42,024 bases of DNA from Chitinophagaceae bacterium (GTDB lineage: Bacteria; Bacteroidota; Bacteroidia; Chitinophagales; Chitinophagaceae). The notes under the pieces are model-generated. The model was not told the origin of the DNA and made no database searches. It saw only the letters and a list, made by a program, of their open reading frames with translations. The stretch spans positions 1 to 42,024 of the forward strand of contig CANBSW010000017.1 of the NCBI GenBank assembly GCA_947372235.1. The letters are read 5' to 3'. Shown here piece after piece: positions 33,114-41,382 of this stretch. Position 1 is the stretch's first letter, and every line of letters starts with the position of its first letter. The translations under genes and the position numbers were made by a program.

Positions 33114-35648
33114 ATGAGAAGCTTTCTGCTGATGTTTTTCGCATCCGTTTCCATTCTGTCATTTGCACAGAATGCACCCGTAGTAAAATCCAATTACCAG
33201 TTGGCCGCACGATTTTCTTCCAAAAAACTGGAGAAAATGATCTTTAGTACCAGTGTAGATGCACACTGGCTTAAGAAGAGTGATCGTTTCTGGTATATGT
33301 ATGAAACCACAGACGGGAAAAAATGGTATATCGTAGATCCGGTAAAAGGAGAGAAAAAAGTATTGTTTGATAATGCAGACCTCGCCGCAAAAATTACCCG
33401 TATCGTTAAAGACCCTTTTGATGCGCAACACCTTGGTCTCGACAGTATGCGTTTTATTAAAGATGAGAACTGGATCCAGTTTGAAGTAAAAAGCACACAG
33501 GAAATTGAGAAGAAAGATACTACTGCTAAAAAAGGAACGCCTCCTGTTAAAGAAAAAAAGACATTCTATTTTGAATACAATATTAACACTGGTGAACTTA
33601 CTGAGTTAAATGATTTTAAGAAGCCTAAACGCAAACCCAGCTGGGCCAATATCTCTCCCGATGGAAATGTAATTCTGTTTGGCAGAAATTATAACCTGTT
33701 CTGGATGGATAAAGACAATTACGAAAAAGCTTTGAAGAATGAAGATGATTCTACCATTGTAGAACATGCGTTAACAAAAGATGGCATTGAGTTCTACAGT
33801 TATGTGTCGGATGGTTTTGGAGAAAATAATGTTGACAAAGAAAAGAACAAGAACAAACGCAAATCTTCCTTTGCCATGTGGTCGCCCGATTCTAAACATT
33901 TTGTTACAGAACGTACCGACAGCCGCAAAGTAAAAGATCTCTGGGTGATCAACAGTTTAAGTGATCCACGACCAACATTGGAGACCTATAAATATATGAT
34001 GCCCGGTGATAAAGAATCACCCATCGATCATGTGTATTTATTTGATGTAGCCGCACAAACCGGAAAAGAAATGACGGTCTCATTGTTTAAAGACCAGAAC
34101 ATCTCTGTGTGGGCCGATCCCGGAAAGATCAATACAAGGGATGATGATTTCCGTGCATCAAAATGGTTGGGAACAAATGATAAATTCTATTTCACCCGCA
34201 CCAGCCGTGACTTGAAAAAAGTAGATGTATGCGTGGCTGATGTTGCTACCGGAACTATCAAACCATTAATAGAAGAACGTTTCAACACCTATATCGAAAC
34301 CAGAAGATTGGGATTGGTAAATGAGGGCAAAGAATTTATTCAATGGAGTGAGCGTGATGGTTATGCGCATTTGTATTTGTATGATGAGAATGGTAAACTG
34401 AAAAACCAGATCACATCGGGCACTTATCATGTAGAAAATATTTTAGGGATTGATGATACCAAACGTGTTGTGTATTTCTCAGCCAATGGAAAAGAAGTTG
34501 GTGAAGACCCTTATTACCTGCATGCTTACAAAGCTAACTTTGATGGCTCTGGTATGAAACTATTGAACCCCGGCGAGTTTGAACATGCCATGGCAATGAA
34601 CGATGCAAAATCTTTTTTTATTGATAACTATTCACGTGTTAACACTGTTCCCAAATCAACACTCTATGCATCTGATGGCAGAAAAATTATGGATCTGGAA
34701 ACTTCTGATCTGAGTTCTTTGTTTGCTGCAGGGTATAAATTTCCACAGGTATTTAAAGTAAAAGCCGATGATGGCATTACTGATATTTATGGGGTGATGT
34801 ACAAGCCGTTTGATTTTGATTCTACCAAAAAATATCCGGTGATCGAATATGTATATCCCGGCCCGCAAACAGAAGCCGTAAACAAAGCATTCGGCCGCGG
34901 TATGGATAGAACAGAACGCTTATCACAACTGGGTTTTGTAGTACTCACCATGGGTAATCGTGGCGGACATCCATCACGCAGTAAATGGTACCATAACTAT
35001 GGCTATGGCAATCTTCGCGATTATGGTCTGGCAGATAAGAAAGCCTGTGCCGAACAAATGGCCGACCGTTATCCCTTTATAGATATTAACCGCGTTGGTA
35101 TCCACGGCCATTCTGGTGGTGGATTTATGAGTACCGCAGCTATGTTGGTATATCCAGATTTCTTTAAAGTAGCCGTATCCTCATCTGGTAATCATGATAA
35201 CTCTGTTTACAACCGTTGGTGGAGTGAGCAGCACCATGGTGTAAAAGAAACCATTGGTGATAAAGGAGATACCAGCTTTATTTACAACATAGAAAAAAAC
35301 CAGGATCTCGTTAAAAACCTGAAAGGACATTTAATGCTCTCTACTGGTGATATTGATAACAACGTTCACCCCGCCAACACAACCCGTGTAGCCAATGCAC
35401 TCATCAAAGCCAACAAACGTTTTGACCTGGTAGTATTACCCGGCCAGCGCCACGGTTATGCCGACATGACAGAATATTTCTTCTGGCGTATGGCTGATTA
35501 TTTTACCGAAAACCTGATGGGAGATAGAACAGTGAGAAGTGTGGATATAGAAGAGATCAATAAAGAGATTGAGCAGGGTGGAGTGAAAGGGGCGGCTGTT
35601 GCTGGTGGTAGAAGAGGGGGGCCTGAGGAGGAAGAAGAAGACTATTAA
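33114..35648 (+). CDS. S9 family serine peptidase (dipeptidyl-peptidase-like), exported
   Basis: About 844 residues from the ATG at 33114, which begins a signal peptide (MRSFLLMFFASVSILSFAQ). The frame is open from 33018, but that extension adds an implausible second hydrophobic stretch. The N-terminal two-thirds resembles a DPP-IV beta-propeller. The C-terminal alpha/beta hydrolase domain has nucleophile S667 in HGHSGGGF, an Asp in GDIDNNVHP and the catalytic His in GQRHGYAD. It probably removes dipeptides or cleaves short peptides in the periplasm. The protein ends with an odd low-complexity tail: a Gly/Ala/Arg stretch and then five Glu (GGRRGGPEEEEEDY). Single gene. Confidence 0.92.
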   Translation: MRSFLLMFFASVSILSFAQNAPVVKSNYQLAARFSSKKLEKMIFSTSVDAHWLKKSDRFWYMYETTDGKKWYIVDPVKGEKKVLFDNADLAAKITRIVKDPFDAQHLGLDSMRFIKDENWIQFEVKSTQEIEKKDTTAKKGTPPVKEKKTFYFEYNINTGELTELNDFKKPKRKPSWANISPDGNVILFGRNYNLFWMDKDNYEKALKNEDDSTIVEHALTKDGIEFYSYVSDGFGENNVDKEKNKNKRKSSFAMWSPDSKHFVTERTDSRKVKDLWVINSLSDPRPTLETYKYMMPGDKESPIDHVYLFDVAAQTGKEMTVSLFKDQNISVWADPGKINTRDDDFRASKWLGTNDKFYFTRTSRDLKKVDVCVADVATGTIKPLIEERFNTYIETRRLGLVNEGKEFIQWSERDGYAHLYLYDENGKLKNQITSGTYHVENILGIDDTKRVVYFSANGKEVGEDPYYLHAYKANFDGSGMKLLNPGEFEHAMAMNDAKSFFIDNYSRVNTVPKSTLYASDGRKIMDLETSDLSSLFAAGYKFPQVFKVKADDGITDIYGVMYKPFDFDSTKKYPVIEYVYPGPQTEAVNKAFGRGMDRTERLSQLGFVVLTMGNRGGHPSRSKWYHNYGYGNLRDYGLADKKACAEQMADRYPFIDINRVGIHGHSGGGFMSTAAMLVYPDFFKVAVSSSGNHDNSVYNRWWSEQHHGVKETIGDKGDTSFIYNIEKNQDLVKNLKGHLMLSTGDIDNNVHPANTTRVANALIKANKRFDLVVLPGQRHGYADMTEYFFWRMADYFTENLMGDRTVRSVDIEEINKEIEQGGVKGAAVAGGRRGGPEEEEEDY

Positions 35649-35703
35649 GTTAGGAGTTAAAAGTTAATAGTGTTCAGTTTGGCAATTTCAGAATGTTTAT
35701 AAT

Positions 35704-35807
35704 AAGAGCCGTTCAATACCCTGAACGGCTCTTCTACTTCGGCGAAGCCGAAGTAGAAGCAGTCGCTCGGCTCCGCCGAGTGACTGCTATCACCCAGCCT
35801 CTGGCTG
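35704..35807. other. Array of four consecutive hairpins
   Basis: Four stem-loops follow one another. H1 35704-35715/35722-35733 (12 bp perfect, 6 nt loop). H2 35731-35743/35747-35759 (13 bp perfect, loop GAA). H3 35759-35771/35775-35787 (13 bp, one G-T pair, loop TCC). H4 35795-35799/35803-35807 (5 bp, loop TCT), followed by an A-run. H1 and H2 share 3 nt. The compact trinucleotide loops and G+C-rich stems contrast with the A/T-rich surroundings. It may be a terminator cluster for the peptidase gene, a structured RNA or a repeat element. Confidence 0.7.
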
Positions 35808-35940
35808 AAAAAAAGTAAAGGAGAATACAATTAAATAAAGCATAAACAAAACCATTCCCACAACCGCGATATCTTTAATTTTACAAAGTTCAGGTCTGAC
35901 ATAACTCCAGACTCCTAACTCCTAACTCCAAACTGATCCC

Positions 35941-37125
35941 ATGGCTTCCAGAACCGATCAATTCCAATCCCCCGACTATTACAATATAGACGACCTGCTA
36001 ACGGAAGAACACAAACTCATCCGCGAATCGATACGCAATTATGTAAAGAAAGAGATCTCGCCAATCATAGAAGACTATGCACAACGTGCTGAATTTCCTA
36101 TACAAATTGTAAAACAAATGGGCGATCTGGGATGTTTTGGCCCAACGGTTCCTGAACAATATGGTGGCGGCGGATTGGATTATATCAGCTACGGTTTAAT
36201 GATGCAGGAACTGGAAAGAGGAGATAGTGGCGTAAGAAGCACAGCGAGTGTGCAAGGCAGTCTGGTAATGTTTCCCATATATGCTTACGGCAATGAAGAA
36301 CAACGAAATAAATATCTGCCAAAACTGGCGAGTGGAGAATGGCTGGGCTGTTTTGGATTAACGGAACCCGATCATGGAAGCAATCCCGCCGGTATGCTAA
36401 CGAATAGTAAAGATGGAGGAGATCATGTAATTCTGAATGGCGCTAAAATGTGGATCAGCAATGCACCATTTGCTCAAGTAGCAGTTGTATGGGCAAGAAA
36501 TGAACAGGATGAAATTCAGGGAATGATTGTTGAAAGGGGTATGGAAGGTTTTTCAACACCCACCACACATGGCAAATGGAGTTTGCGTGCCAGTGCCACC
36601 GGCGAGTTGGTGTTTGATAATGTAAAAGTACCTAAAGAAAATATCCTCCCCAATATAAAAGGATTAAAAGGACCGCTGGGTTGTTTATCCAAGGCACGTT
36701 ACGGTATTGCCTGGGGGGCTTTGGGTGCTGCCATGGATTGTTATGATACGGCATTACGTTATAGCAAAGAGCGCATCCAGTTCGACAGGCCCATTGGTGG
36801 TTTTCAATTGCAGCAAAAGAAACTCGCAGAAATGATCACCGAAATTACGAAAGCACAATTACTGGTTTGGCGTTTAGGTGTTTTGATGAATGAAGGAAAA
36901 GCTACCGCACAACAGATCAGCATGGCCAAAAGAAACAGCTGCGAAATTGCCACCAACATTGCACGCGATGCCCGCCAGATGCTTGGTGGGATGGGCATTA
37001 CCGGTGAATACAGCATTATGCGGCATATGATGAACTTAGAAAGTGTGATCACTTATGAAGGAACGCATGATATACATTTATTAATTACCGGCATGGATGT
37101 AACTGGATTAAATGCGTTTAAATAG
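35941..37125 (+). CDS. gcdH: Acyl-CoA dehydrogenase, glutaryl-CoA dehydrogenase type
   Basis: A 394-residue flavoenzyme with the three-domain acyl-CoA dehydrogenase fold. FAD- and substrate-binding motifs include CFGLTEPDHGSNP and MWISNAPFAQVAVVWAR. ARYGIAWGALGAAMDCYD and the ending NLESVITYEGTHDIHLL match glutaryl-CoA dehydrogenase, with E373 as the catalytic base. GcdH oxidises and decarboxylates glutaryl-CoA to crotonyl-CoA in lysine and tryptophan breakdown, passing electrons to ETF. The neighbours are unrelated. A possible -7 box TATCTTTA lies at 35870-35877. Substrate assignment beyond the family is strong but not absolute. Confidence 0.9.
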   Translation: MASRTDQFQSPDYYNIDDLLTEEHKLIRESIRNYVKKEISPIIEDYAQRAEFPIQIVKQMGDLGCFGPTVPEQYGGGGLDYISYGLMMQELERGDSGVRSTASVQGSLVMFPIYAYGNEEQRNKYLPKLASGEWLGCFGLTEPDHGSNPAGMLTNSKDGGDHVILNGAKMWISNAPFAQVAVVWARNEQDEIQGMIVERGMEGFSTPTTHGKWSLRASATGELVFDNVKVPKENILPNIKGLKGPLGCLSKARYGIAWGALGAAMDCYDTALRYSKERIQFDRPIGGFQLQQKKLAEMITEITKAQLLVWRLGVLMNEGKATAQQISMAKRNSCEIATNIARDARQMLGGMGITGEYSIMRHMMNLESVITYEGTHDIHLLITGMDVTGLNAFK

Positions 37126-37149
37126 ATTGAAGATTTTCTATGTGCGAGA

Positions 37150-37183
37150 TTTTTTTGAAACACATAGGGACATAGGTTAGGAA
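37150..37183 (-). repeat. Left end of the GxxExxY cassette
   Basis: A 34 bp terminal inverted repeat, exact reverse complement of 37675-37708; it includes a run of seven T and the phrase CACATAGGGACATAGG. Confidence 0.85.
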
Positions 37184-37243
37184 GGAGGGAACATAGGTAT
37201 AAATACGTATTTTTTGGTTTGGTTTGATTGCTAATTTTGGTGA

Positions 37244-37658
37244 GTGAGGGTAACTAAAAATGATATTGATAAATTGAGCTATGCCATTGTTGGCTGCGCG
37301 ATTGAAGTTCATAAAGCACTTGGACCGGGATTGTTGGAAAGTATTTATCAGAAATGTTTGATCAGGGAATTATTGTTGAGAGGGTATGATGTAAAGTCTC
37401 AATTGAAAGTTCCAATTAATTATAAAGGATTAGATGTAGAAGCAGAATTAAGATTAGATATTTTAGTAAATGATTTTATTATTGTAGAAATAAAAGCTGT
37501 TGAAGCATTCAATAATGTTTATGAAGCAAGTTCTCAGTTATATGAAGTTGTTATACAAACCTAAAGGCATATTACTAAATTTTTGTTGCACCAATATTTT
37601 CAAAGAAGGCCAAAGAACCTATGTCAACGAACTATACTCATCACTCCCCGAAAACTAA
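37244..37658 (+). pseudogene. Frameshifted GxxExxY protein gene (PD-(D/E)XK-like)
   Basis: The first frame starts at a GTG at 37244 (a TGA directly precedes it) and gives 106 residues with the motif G29-L-L-E32-S-I-Y35 and the nuclease-like pattern D72...E82-I-K84. It ends early at a TAA at 37562-37564. The missing C-terminus continues in another frame from about 37539 to a TAA at 37656-37658, reading YMKLLYKPKGILLNF, then CCTNIFKEGQRTYVNELY, the normal family ending. A net frameshift near 37538-37545 has therefore broken a gene of about 135 codons. The function of the family is unknown; the intact fold is that of a PD-(D/E)XK nuclease relative. A sequencing error is the main alternative. Confidence 0.82.
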
Positions 37659-37674
37659 TCCCTATATGCCTTTT

Positions 37675-37708
37675 TTCCTAACCTATGTCCCTATGTGTTT
37701 CAAAAAAA
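37675..37708 (+). repeat. Right end of the GxxExxY cassette
   Basis: A 34 bp terminal inverted repeat matching 37150-37183 exactly in reverse complement. It sits 10 bp before the aroK ATG and thus occupies the region where the aroK leader should be. Confidence 0.85.
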
Positions 37709-37718
37709 GTCTCGTCCA

Positions 37719-38225
37719 ATGAAAATCTTTCTCATAGGCATGATGGGCTCAGGAAAAAGTTTTTGGTGTAAAAAGCTTTCCAAAAAACTAAAATCCGGCG
37801 GTTACGACCTTGATTTTCTGATCGAATCCCACGAAGAAAAAACGATTGCAGAAATTTTTGCAGAAGATGGCGAAGATTATTTCAGAAGATCTGAAGCCAA
37901 AATTCTCCGTTGGTTTGGAGAGAAGAAAACATTTGCATTAGCCACGGGCGGCGGTACACCCTGCTTTCATGAAAATATGGATTGGATGAATAAAAATGGC
38001 ATCACCATTTGGATCGACGAATCCATTGATATGCTGGTCGAGCGCCTAAAACCCGAAAAAGCCCATCGCCCCTTAATTCAAAAATTATCAGATGAGGAAC
38101 TGCATTCCTTCCTCACCGCAAAACTGGTAGAGCGTTTTCCGTTTTACCAACGCGCCACTTATCGTTTACAGGGTAAAGACATCAGCGATGCAGGCTTTGC
38201 CAAAATCATCAAAGAACATGCATAA
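37719..38225 (+). CDS. aroK: Shikimate kinase
   Basis: About 168 residues from the ATG at 37719 (MKIFLIGMMGSGKS). A longer frame begins at 37695 but would be encoded by the cassette's terminal repeat, so it is rejected. The Walker A loop GMMGSGKS is followed by the shikimate-binding DLDFLIE, the FRRSE arginine, ATGGGTPC and the lid arginine in EKAHRPLI. The enzyme phosphorylates shikimate at O3 in the aromatic amino-acid pathway. Its stop overlaps the start of the next gene by 8 bp. The inserted cassette directly upstream may have replaced or altered its promoter. Confidence 0.93.
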   Translation: MKIFLIGMMGSGKSFWCKKLSKKLKSGGYDLDFLIESHEEKTIAEIFAEDGEDYFRRSEAKILRWFGEKKTFALATGGGTPCFHENMDWMNKNGITIWIDESIDMLVERLKPEKAHRPLIQKLSDEELHSFLTAKLVERFPFYQRATYRLQGKDISDAGFAKIIKEHA

Positions 38226-38601
38226 AGGATTTTTAATAGCAGCCGCATTAATCGGTGCATTATCAGTAGCACTTGGGGCATTTGGCGCACATGCCCTAAA
38301 AGCCATACTCACAGAACAATCACTCAATACTTACGAAACCGCTGTACGTTACCAGTTTTACCATGTATTTGCTTTGGCGTTAACGGGTATATTGTATAAA
38401 ACGTATACCAATAAACTCATAAAAGCAGCCGGCCAGTTATTTATTATCGGAATGATCTTTTTTAGCGGCTCACTTTACCTGCTTACCTACGGCACTGCTA
38501 CAGGTACATCTTTTCGTTGGGCTGGTCCTGTTACTCCCTTGGGTGGGGCACTGTTTATCAGTGGATGGATCTGTCTCGCATTGGGCATCAGAAAAGGCTA
38601 A
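38218..38601 (+). CDS. DUF423 family small membrane protein
   Basis: A 127-residue protein from the ATG at 38218 (MHKGFLIAAALIGALSVALG). The upstream in-frame ATG at 38188 lies inside aroK and would add a poor N-terminus. Four hydrophobic segments cover most of the length, with family features GAFGAHALK, ETAVRYQFYHVFAL, FSGSLY and the C-terminal GGALFISGW. This is the YgdD/TMEM256-like DUF423 family; its function is unknown. The 8 bp overlap with aroK indicates co-transcription and probable translational coupling. Confidence 0.9.
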   Translation: MHKGFLIAAALIGALSVALGAFGAHALKAILTEQSLNTYETAVRYQFYHVFALALTGILYKTYTNKLIKAAGQLFIIGMIFFSGSLYLLTYGTATGTSFRWAGPVTPLGGALFISGWICLALGIRKG

Positions 38602-38684
38602 TCCTCTCAAAGTGGAAAACTGTTGCCGGCTTTACCAGTTTTGCACATAGGCACTCACTTGCTGTTTTGACTTTTGGCTTAGCT

Positions 38685-38692
38685 TATATTTG
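38685..38692 (+). promoter_or_regulatory. Candidate -7 box just before ftsK
   Basis: TATATTTG matches TAnnTTTG exactly and ends 5 bp before the ftsK ATG. TTTG and TTG candidates lie 15 and 23 bp upstream, neither at ideal spacing. If used, the ftsK mRNA would be leaderless or nearly so. Confidence 0.4.
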
Positions 38693-38697
38693 TTTCT

Positions 38698-41271
38698 ATG
38701 GCTAATAGTCTAAAAAAGAAAACGCCACCTCCGCCGGACCCTGAAGTACTTACCGCTGATAAAGAAGCAGAAGTAACCGTAACGGAAGTAGTGAAAGATG
38801 AACGCACCACCAAGATAGCCGGTGCCATTTGCTTACTGATTACTGCTTTTCTTTTTTTCTCGCTCAGTTCTTATCTGTTTACCTGGCAGGAAGACCAGGA
38901 TAAGATTCACCAGTTTGGTATCAAAATATTTTCTACGGATGATGTAAAAGTAACCAACCTCCTGGGTGTGCTCGGGGCTTTTGTAGCGCATAACCTTATC
39001 TACAAAGGGTTTGGCATTGCTTCCTTTCTGCTCTGTACTGTTTTTTTTGTGTTGGGAGTTAACCTGTTGTTTGGCAAAAAAGTATTTAGTCTTTTTCGCA
39101 ACCTCAAATATGTGATGGTTGGATTAGTGGTGATCAGTATGACTGCCGCTTTTGTAACCAGGGGTTTCGCTTTTTCATGGGGCGGTGCTGTTGGTGAATT
39201 TTTGTGTGATTGGTTTGTAAAATGGATCGGTAATGCAGGAACAGGTGCATTATTATGTTTGGCAGTATTCTGCTATATCATCTGGCGTTTCAATCCCATC
39301 TTCAAAATACCCGAATGGAATTTCAACAGTGCTAAAAAAGCCGGCACCGATATTTTACCATTAACCGAAGATGATGAACAACCCATTCACAAAGAATGGA
39401 ATGAGAATGATGATGAAGAAATTATCCTCCCATCGGGAATGGTGGAAACAGAACCCGAAGAACCCATCAGCCAGAATAAAATGAGGAACGATGGGAAAGG
39501 AGTAGTGGTGATCATGCCACACACGGAAGCTGCAGCAGCAAATCCCATGAATGAATTTGGCGTTGTTGAAAAAAATGCCATAGAACCAGAAGAAAAGCCT
39601 GAAGAAGAAGCAAAACTTTTTGTGGATGAAGTAATCCACCCACAGATCCAGCCACTTAAAATGGCCAACCGCGCAGAATCTGATTTGGAACTGGAAATTA
39701 AAGAAACTCCTGAAGTAGAAGAGGAAGAAGAAATTCCCGTTGCCGCATCCCTGGGTAAACTGGGAACCAAATTCGATGTAACCCTCGATCTCAAAGATTA
39801 TAAATATCCATCACTCGATCTCTTACAAACCCACGGCAGCGAAAAAATCGTGCACGATCCGGAAGAACTGGAAACACATAAGAACCAGATCATCGCTACC
39901 TTAAAGAATTACGATATCGCTATTCAGCGTATTGCCGCAACGGTAGGCCCTACGGTTACTTTGTATGAAATTGTTCCTGCACCAGGTGTGCGTATCAGCC
40001 GTATTAAAAACCTGGAGGATGATATTGCATTGAGCCTTGCCGCCCTTGGGATTCGTATCATTGCCCCAATTCCCGGTAAAGGAACCATTGGTATTGAAGT
40101 ACCCAATGTTCGTAAGTCGGTAGTAAGTATGCGTACTTTACTGGCTTCTGAAAAATTCCAGTCATCCACATTCTCATTGCCCATCGCCATTGGTAAAAAG
40201 ATCGATAACGAGAATTTTATTGTGGATCTGGCCAGTATGCCACACCTGTTAATGGCGGGTGCCACCGGACAAGGTAAATCCGTCGGATTGAATGCGATCC
40301 TCGTCTCATTATTGTATAAGAAACATCCTTCCCAACTCAAATTCGTTTTGGTAGATCCTAAAAAAGTTGAGTTGAGTTTATACCGTGTGATCGAAAAGCA
40401 TTTCCTCGCCAAATTGCCCGGCGAAGAAGAATCCATCATCACCGATACCAAGAAAGTGGTGCACACATTGAATGCACTTTGTATAGAAATGGATAACCGT
40501 TACGATCTGTTAAAAGAAGCAGGTTGCCGTAATATCAAAGAATACAACGAAAAATTCACCGCCCGTAAACTCAATCCCGAAAAAGGACATCAATACCTTC
40601 CTTTCATTGTGTTAGTTGTAGATGAGTTTGCCGATCTGATCATGACCGCCGGTAAAGAAGTGGAAATGCCGATCGCCCGTTTGGCGCAGCTGGCCCGTGC
40701 TATTGGGATTCACCTGATCATTGCTACACAACGCCCATCTGTAAATATCATTACCGGAACTATTAAAGCCAATTTTCCTGCACGTATTGCTTTTAAAGTA
40801 TCCAGCAAGATCGATAGTCGCACCATTTTAGATGCCGGCGGTGCAGAGCAACTGATTGGTAAAGGAGATATGCTGGTAAGTTATAATGGAGAGATCACAC
40901 GTTTGCAGTGCGCTTTTGTAGATACTCCGGAAGTGGAAGGTGTTTGCAAATTCATTGGCGATCAACGTGGCTATCCTCAGGCATTTTTGTTACCTGAATA
41001 TGTGGATGAGAAAGATATGGAAGGAAAAGAGTTTGATGTGAACAACCGCGACCCATTGTTTGAGGACGCAGCCAAACTGATCGTATCAAGTCAGATGGGA
41101 TCAACCTCCCTCATTCAAAGAAGAATGAAGCTTGGTTATAACCGTGCAGGCAGATTAATGGATCAACTGGAAGATGCAGGCGTTGTTGGCCCAAATCAAG
41201 GTAGCAAAGCACGCGAAGTGCTGTTCAAAACCGATATGGAACTTCAGGAATTCCTAGATTCAATGGGGTAG
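38698..41271 (+). CDS. ftsK: DNA translocase FtsK
   Basis: An 857-residue septal DNA pump that moves chromosome ends apart during division. The N-terminus has four to five membrane segments within about residues 38-205. An acidic Glu/Pro-rich linker runs from about 215 to 350, shorter than in E. coli. The motor domain has Walker A G521-ATGQGK527-S, Walker B VLVVDEFADL and the sensor ATQRPSVNIITG. The winged-helix gamma domain at the C-terminus (LIQRRMKLGYNRAGRLMDQLE) recognises orienting DNA motifs. It is the third same-strand gene after aroK and DUF423 but has its own candidate promoter. The LolA-like gene follows after 111 bp, as is common in Bacteroidota. Confidence 0.96.
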   Translation: MANSLKKKTPPPPDPEVLTADKEAEVTVTEVVKDERTTKIAGAICLLITAFLFFSLSSYLFTWQEDQDKIHQFGIKIFSTDDVKVTNLLGVLGAFVAHNLIYKGFGIASFLLCTVFFVLGVNLLFGKKVFSLFRNLKYVMVGLVVISMTAAFVTRGFAFSWGGAVGEFLCDWFVKWIGNAGTGALLCLAVFCYIIWRFNPIFKIPEWNFNSAKKAGTDILPLTEDDEQPIHKEWNENDDEEIILPSGMVETEPEEPISQNKMRNDGKGVVVIMPHTEAAAANPMNEFGVVEKNAIEPEEKPEEEAKLFVDEVIHPQIQPLKMANRAESDLELEIKETPEVEEEEEIPVAASLGKLGTKFDVTLDLKDYKYPSLDLLQTHGSEKIVHDPEELETHKNQIIATLKNYDIAIQRIAATVGPTVTLYEIVPAPGVRISRIKNLEDDIALSLAALGIRIIAPIPGKGTIGIEVPNVRKSVVSMRTLLASEKFQSSTFSLPIAIGKKIDNENFIVDLASMPHLLMAGATGQGKSVGLNAILVSLLYKKHPSQLKFVLVDPKKVELSLYRVIEKHFLAKLPGEEESIITDTKKVVHTLNALCIEMDNRYDLLKEAGCRNIKEYNEKFTARKLNPEKGHQYLPFIVLVVDEFADLIMTAGKEVEMPIARLAQLARAIGIHLIIATQRPSVNIITGTIKANFPARIAFKVSSKIDSRTILDAGGAEQLIGKGDMLVSYNGEITRLQCAFVDTPEVEGVCKFIGDQRGYPQAFLLPEYVDEKDMEGKEFDVNNRDPLFEDAAKLIVSSQMGSTSLIQRRMKLGYNRAGRLMDQLEDAGVVGPNQGSKAREVLFKTDMELQEFLDSMG

Positions 41272-41354
41272 ACCTGTTAACCGATAAACAACGCCTTAAA
41301 ACCGATAATTTTAAACTTAACATCAACCCACGGGTCATACAAAAAGGTAAAACC

Positions 41355-41362
41355 TATATTTG
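41355..41362 (+). promoter_or_regulatory. Candidate -7 box for the LolA-like gene
   Basis: TATATTTG is an exact TAnnTTTG match ending 20 bp before the ATG at 41383, a normal spacing for a short leader. No clear -33 element is visible. Confidence 0.45.
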
Positions 41363-41382
41363 CCCCCAATAAAAAGATACTG

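Larger units (their letters stand above)
37145..37714. mobile_element. Inverted-repeat-bounded cassette carrying a broken GxxExxY gene
   Basis: The ends 37150-37183 and 37675-37708 are exact 34 bp reverse complements; allowing one inserted C, the match extends outward to 37145 and 37714. The cassette separates gcdH from aroK and ends 4 bp before the aroK start. Its only content is the frameshifted GxxExxY gene. A solo copy of the end sequence occurs at 30872-30917, showing that the end is dispersed. No transposase and no clear target duplication are visible, so mobility (non-autonomous transposition, or spread by recombination between repeats) is inferred. Confidence 0.55.

Noticed and set aside
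31605..37125. A tryptophan-catabolism cluster suggested by kynU and gcdH lying within a few kb
   Set aside because: The genes are on opposite strands, separated by an unrelated peptidase, and no other pathway genes are present; the proximity is probably chance.
38517..38705. A 62-codon plus-strand frame overlapping the DUF423 gene and the ftsK start
   Set aside because: It overlaps the conserved C-terminus of DUF423 in another frame and matches nothing.
39924..40466. A 180-codon open frame antisense to ftsK
   Set aside because: It overlaps the conserved motor domain of ftsK, and the translated sequence matches no family.
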